The notes below the pieces were generated by a model. It saw only the letters and a program-made list of their open reading frames with translations, had not been told where the DNA came from and made no database searches. The translations under genes and the position numbers were made by a program. Of a DNA stretch of 64,000 bases, positions 61,690 through 64,000 are shown in pieces. Source of the stretch: Natrinema caseinilyticum (GTDB lineage: Archaea; Halobacteriota; Halobacteria; Halobacteriales; Natrialbaceae); contig NZ_CP100445.1 in assembly GCF_024227435.1 (NCBI RefSeq), forward strand, positions 1,423,369-1,487,368. The letters are read 5' to 3'. How positions within the stretch are numbered: the first letter of the stretch is position 1; each line of letters opens with the position of its first letter.

Positions 61690-62712
61690 ATGACCGACGA
61701 CGAGACCGTTCGACAGGAGTACGAGGTCGTCGTGATCGGGGGCGGCCCGGCCGGACAGACGGCCGGACTGTACACCACGCGACTCGGGCACGCGACGGCC
61801 GTCGTCGAACGCGGCGGCGGCCGCGCGGCGATGATGCAGGACGTCCACAACCTCCTCGGCGTCACGGAGGAGACGAGCGGTGCCGAGTTCCTCGAGACTG
61901 GCCGCGAGCAACTCGAGTCCTACGGCTGTGACGTCGTCCGCGATTTCGTCTCGTCCGTTTCGAAGACGGACGACGGACGGTACCGCGTTTGTGCCAGCGA
62001 CGCGGACTACGTCGCGGAGTCGGTCGTCCTCGCGACGGGCTTCGACGACGTTCGCCCCCAGCCGCCGCTCCCGCGAACCGGACGCGGACTCCACTACTGC
62101 CTCCACTGTGACGCGTACATGTTCGTCGACCAACCGGTCTACGTGATGGGCCACGGCGACAGCGCGGCCACCGTCGCGGCGATCATGCTGAACTTCACCG
62201 ACGAGGTGGATCTGCTGACGCGCGGCGACGAGCCGACGTGGAGCGACGACACCGCGGCGATGCTCGAGGGCCACCCGATCGACGTGATCCGCCAGGACGT
62301 CGCGGGCGTCCGAAACGGCGAGGACGGCTGGCTCGAGGCCCTGGAGTTCGCCGACGGGAGCGTTCGCGAGTACCGCGGCGGGTTCGCGATGTACGGCTCC
62401 GAGTACAACAACGGGCTGGCCGCCGACCTGGGCTGTGACGTAAACGACGACGGGACGGTCGCCGTCGACGACCACGGGCGGACGAGCGTCGAGAACGTCT
62501 ACGCGGTCGGCGATCTCACGCCGGGGCACAACCAGGTCCCGGTCGCGCTCGGCGAGGGCGCGAAAGCCGGTATCTCGATCCACTGGTCCCTGCGGGAGTT
62601 CCCGCGCGAACTCGAGGAGACCGAGACGACCGCGGCCGTCCGCGACGAGGAAGTGCCCGGGATTCCGGACGAATTGCTCGAGCAGGCCGTCTCCTTTCAC
62701 ACCTACGACTAG
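61690..62712 (+). CDS. Thioredoxin reductase-like NAD(P)/FAD oxidoreductase
   Basis: A 340-residue flavoprotein. FAD site VVVIGGGPAGQTAGLYTTRL, redox pair CLHCDAY near residue 137 (CxxC as in thioredoxin reductase), NAD(P) region VYVMGHGDSAATVAAIMLNF (with a His in the nucleotide loop) and VYAVGDLTPGHNQVPVALGE near the end. It probably reduces a thioredoxin- or glutaredoxin-like partner; the wide spacing and MGHGDSA loop suggest a low-identity member of the family, not a standard TrxB. Confidence 0.88.
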   Translation: MTDDETVRQEYEVVVIGGGPAGQTAGLYTTRLGHATAVVERGGGRAAMMQDVHNLLGVTEETSGAEFLETGREQLESYGCDVVRDFVSSVSKTDDGRYRVCASDADYVAESVVLATGFDDVRPQPPLPRTGRGLHYCLHCDAYMFVDQPVYVMGHGDSAATVAAIMLNFTDEVDLLTRGDEPTWSDDTAAMLEGHPIDVIRQDVAGVRNGEDGWLEALEFADGSVREYRGGFAMYGSEYNNGLAADLGCDVNDDGTVAVDDHGRTSVENVYAVGDLTPGHNQVPVALGEGAKAGISIHWSLREFPRELEETETTAAVRDEEVPGIPDELLEQAVSFHTYD

Positions 62713-62782
62713 GCGGACCCGAGACGAGCCGTGCGAGCCGCACCGATCGACGTGTCGTGGGACGTGCCGGGCGATCCGGCGA

Positions 62783-63880
62783 TCAGCCGTCGAGCAGATC
62801 GCTCGCGAGGTCGGGAAAGACGTCGTGGGCGAAGTGGACCGCGAGGACGACGACGATCGGCCCGAGGAACAGTCCGTACCAGCCGAACGCGAGGGTGCCG
62901 AGGAAATAGCCGAGGAGGACCAGCCCCATGTGGACGCCGCTGCGCGCGGACAGGAACGATCGCGCGAAGAAGTCGGGAATCGTATCGACGACCACGAACG
63001 TGAGGACGAGAAACGCGATCGGATGCCAGAACGGCGTCGGCGTCGCCACCGCGAGTCCGAACAGAATCAGCCCGTAGGGGACGTACACGATCTTCATCCC
63101 GACGGCCGGTATGAGCGTCCCGATGCCGATGAGCAGCGAGAGCAACACCGGCGTTCCGACGACGGGGCCGCTCGAGGCCAGCACGTTGAGGCCGTAGTAC
63201 GTGACGGCCGCGACGGTGGCTGCGACCAGAATAACCGCGAGGTTGCTAACGAAGACGGTCTCGAGGTCGTCGTCGACGGCGGTCGCGTACTCGACGATCC
63301 CCTGTCGGTCGTCGATACTGTCGTCGAACCACCGACGGAGCTTGTGGTCGTCTCGCAGGAGATAAAAGAGCATCGTGAGCATGAGGAAGAATCGAGCGAG
63401 GACCGAGAAGACGAAGCCGGCGGCAGCGGTCACCTGCTGGAGGGTGCTCGGGAGGCCCTGACGGACGACCGTCGCGACCGAGCCGCCGGAGCTGGATCGC
63501 AGCGATTCGATCAATCGACCCACATTTCCTTGGCGGGCCAGTCGCAGGTAGGGCTGGAAGAACGACCGATACGCGTGGAGGTCGCTCGCGGCGAGGAACT
63601 GATTGAGTTCCTGGAGGGCGACGAAGCCGGCGTACGCGACGACGGCGACCATGGGAAGAACGGCGAACAGAATCGTGGCCGTCGCCGTCACGTTCGGATA
63701 CTCGATGTACTGATCGAGCCAGCGGTACAGCGGCCGCGTCGCGTAGTAGACGAAGATCGCAAAGAGGAGCGTTCCCACGTACCTGAAGAGCGCAAGTGCG
63801 ATCAGCGCCGTAATGAGAACCCCGAGTGCGATCCAGACGAGGCGCACACCGTCGCGCCCACGGAAATCGCCCATACTCAC
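62783..63880 (-). CDS. AI-2E (PerM) family membrane protein
   Basis: A 365-residue protein with about eight hydrophobic helices from GTG 63880 (or ATG 63874). AIFVYYATRPLYRWLDQYIE, SLLIGIGTLIPAVGMKIVYV and VVDTIPDFFARSFLSARSGV (last part with PxxxxP-like spacing) are the family motifs. Members are putative exporters or permeases, some linked to Na+/H+ exchange. The start overlaps the stop of the gene upstream (GTGA), so the two are coupled. Confidence 0.9.
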   Translation of the reverse strand: MSMGDFRGRDGVRLVWIALGVLITALIALALFRYVGTLLFAIFVYYATRPLYRWLDQYIEYPNVTATATILFAVLPMVAVVAYAGFVALQELNQFLAASDLHAYRSFFQPYLRLARQGNVGRLIESLRSSSGGSVATVVRQGLPSTLQQVTAAAGFVFSVLARFFLMLTMLFYLLRDDHKLRRWFDDSIDDRQGIVEYATAVDDDLETVFVSNLAVILVAATVAAVTYYGLNVLASSGPVVGTPVLLSLLIGIGTLIPAVGMKIVYVPYGLILFGLAVATPTPFWHPIAFLVLTFVVVDTIPDFFARSFLSARSGVHMGLVLLGYFLGTLAFGWYGLFLGPIVVVLAVHFAHDVFPDLASDLLDG

Positions 63881-64000
63881 TTCGATGGGTCTGAGGGGGA
63901 AAAGTGCCCGTCTTGAGAACTAATGCGCCGGTCGACAGTGACGACGAAATCGGCGTCGGCGAGGGACGTCGCAACCTCGAGCGTGGTCGCGGCCCGCCAG
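63877..64000 (-). CDS. 3' end of an unidentified gene, beyond the right edge
   Basis: The frame ending at the TGA 63879-63877 reads WRAATTLEVATSLADADFVV, TVDRRISSQDGHFSPSDPSK with good codon use and continues past the window edge. Only 40 residues are visible, too few to identify. Its stop overlaps the start of the AI-2E family gene, which suggests cotranscription. Confidence 0.55.
   Translation of the reverse strand, partial: WRAATTLEVATSLADADFVVTVDRRISSQDGHFSPSDPSK

Overview
This window is chromosomal DNA of an extremely halophilic archaeon (class Halobacteria, probably a Natrialbales-like lineage). The evidence is a high G+C content with strong GC bias at third codon positions, acidic proteins, TATA boxes about 25 bases ahead of leaderless or short-leader starts, Tat/lipobox secretion signals, and families that are essentially haloarchaeal (HalOD1, amphi-Trp, the CoxA-CoxC fusion, DUF7289-like pilins). 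No species can be named from the sequence alone.

Layout. Positions 1-1697 hold a tightly overlapping minus-strand cassette of small accessory genes (two zinc-binding proteins, a sigma-region-4-like HTH protein, a 39-residue zinc-knuckle peptide, and an unknown protein that runs off the left edge). It abuts the 3' end of tRNA-Pro(GGG) and looks like one arm of an integrated element. At 1902-7217 there is a complete liv-type ABC transporter operon (substrate-binding protein, LivG, LivF, LivH, LivM), but the binding-protein gene carries a one-base frameshift and LivM has no conventional start codon at its natural position. At 7720-14141 lies the housekeeping set adk / DUF106 / cmk / cbf5, with two paralogous type IV pilin-like genes between adk and DUF106; one of them is also frameshifted.

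Positions 14200-23572 carry an APC permease fused to two universal-stress domains, then an aa3-type terminal oxidase locus (coxB, a coxA-coxC fusion, a zinc-finger membrane protein, a polytopic membrane protein, and a small subunit IV-like protein). At 23837-27401 a rare methyltransferase-like/aminoglycoside-phosphotransferase fusion sits beside a Wzx-type flippase, suggesting a surface glycan function. Positions 27773-31905 hold a uracil-DNA glycosylase without Fe-S cysteines, a sugar isomerase-like protein, an N-terminally deleted glycosylase remnant, an internally deleted Na+/H+ antiporter, and an NDH-2-like dehydrogenase with an in-frame 33-bp tandem duplication.

Positions 32190-46768 are the S10-spc ribosomal protein super-operon on the minus strand (SPOUT methyltransferase, L3, L4, L23, L2, S19, L22, S3, L29, RNase P Rpp29, S17, L14, L24, S4e, L5, S14, S8, L6, L32e, L19e, L18, S5, L30, L15, SecY). 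Just upstream of it, on the other strand, is tRNA-Gly(GCC), followed by two further direct copies of its last 22 nt at 144 and 137 base spacing. Between the copies are stem-loops that share a CGAGYRAAGCGAG loop core; this is the most unusual structure in the window.

Positions 47654-64000 are a mixture of metabolic genes: an ATP-grasp ligase, USP, amphi-Trp, DUF4112, HalOD1, a thiamine-binding MTH1187 protein, mch, the proC-proB-proA proline operon, an AhpD-like protein, a GTPBP1-type GTPase, pyrF, small zinc-finger proteins, a VOC protein whose stop codon lies inside a MITE-like palindrome, a thioredoxin-reductase-like flavoprotein, and an AI-2E family membrane protein. Two frame breaks fall in short G/C homopolymers, so sequencing error must be excluded before they are called pseudogenes.
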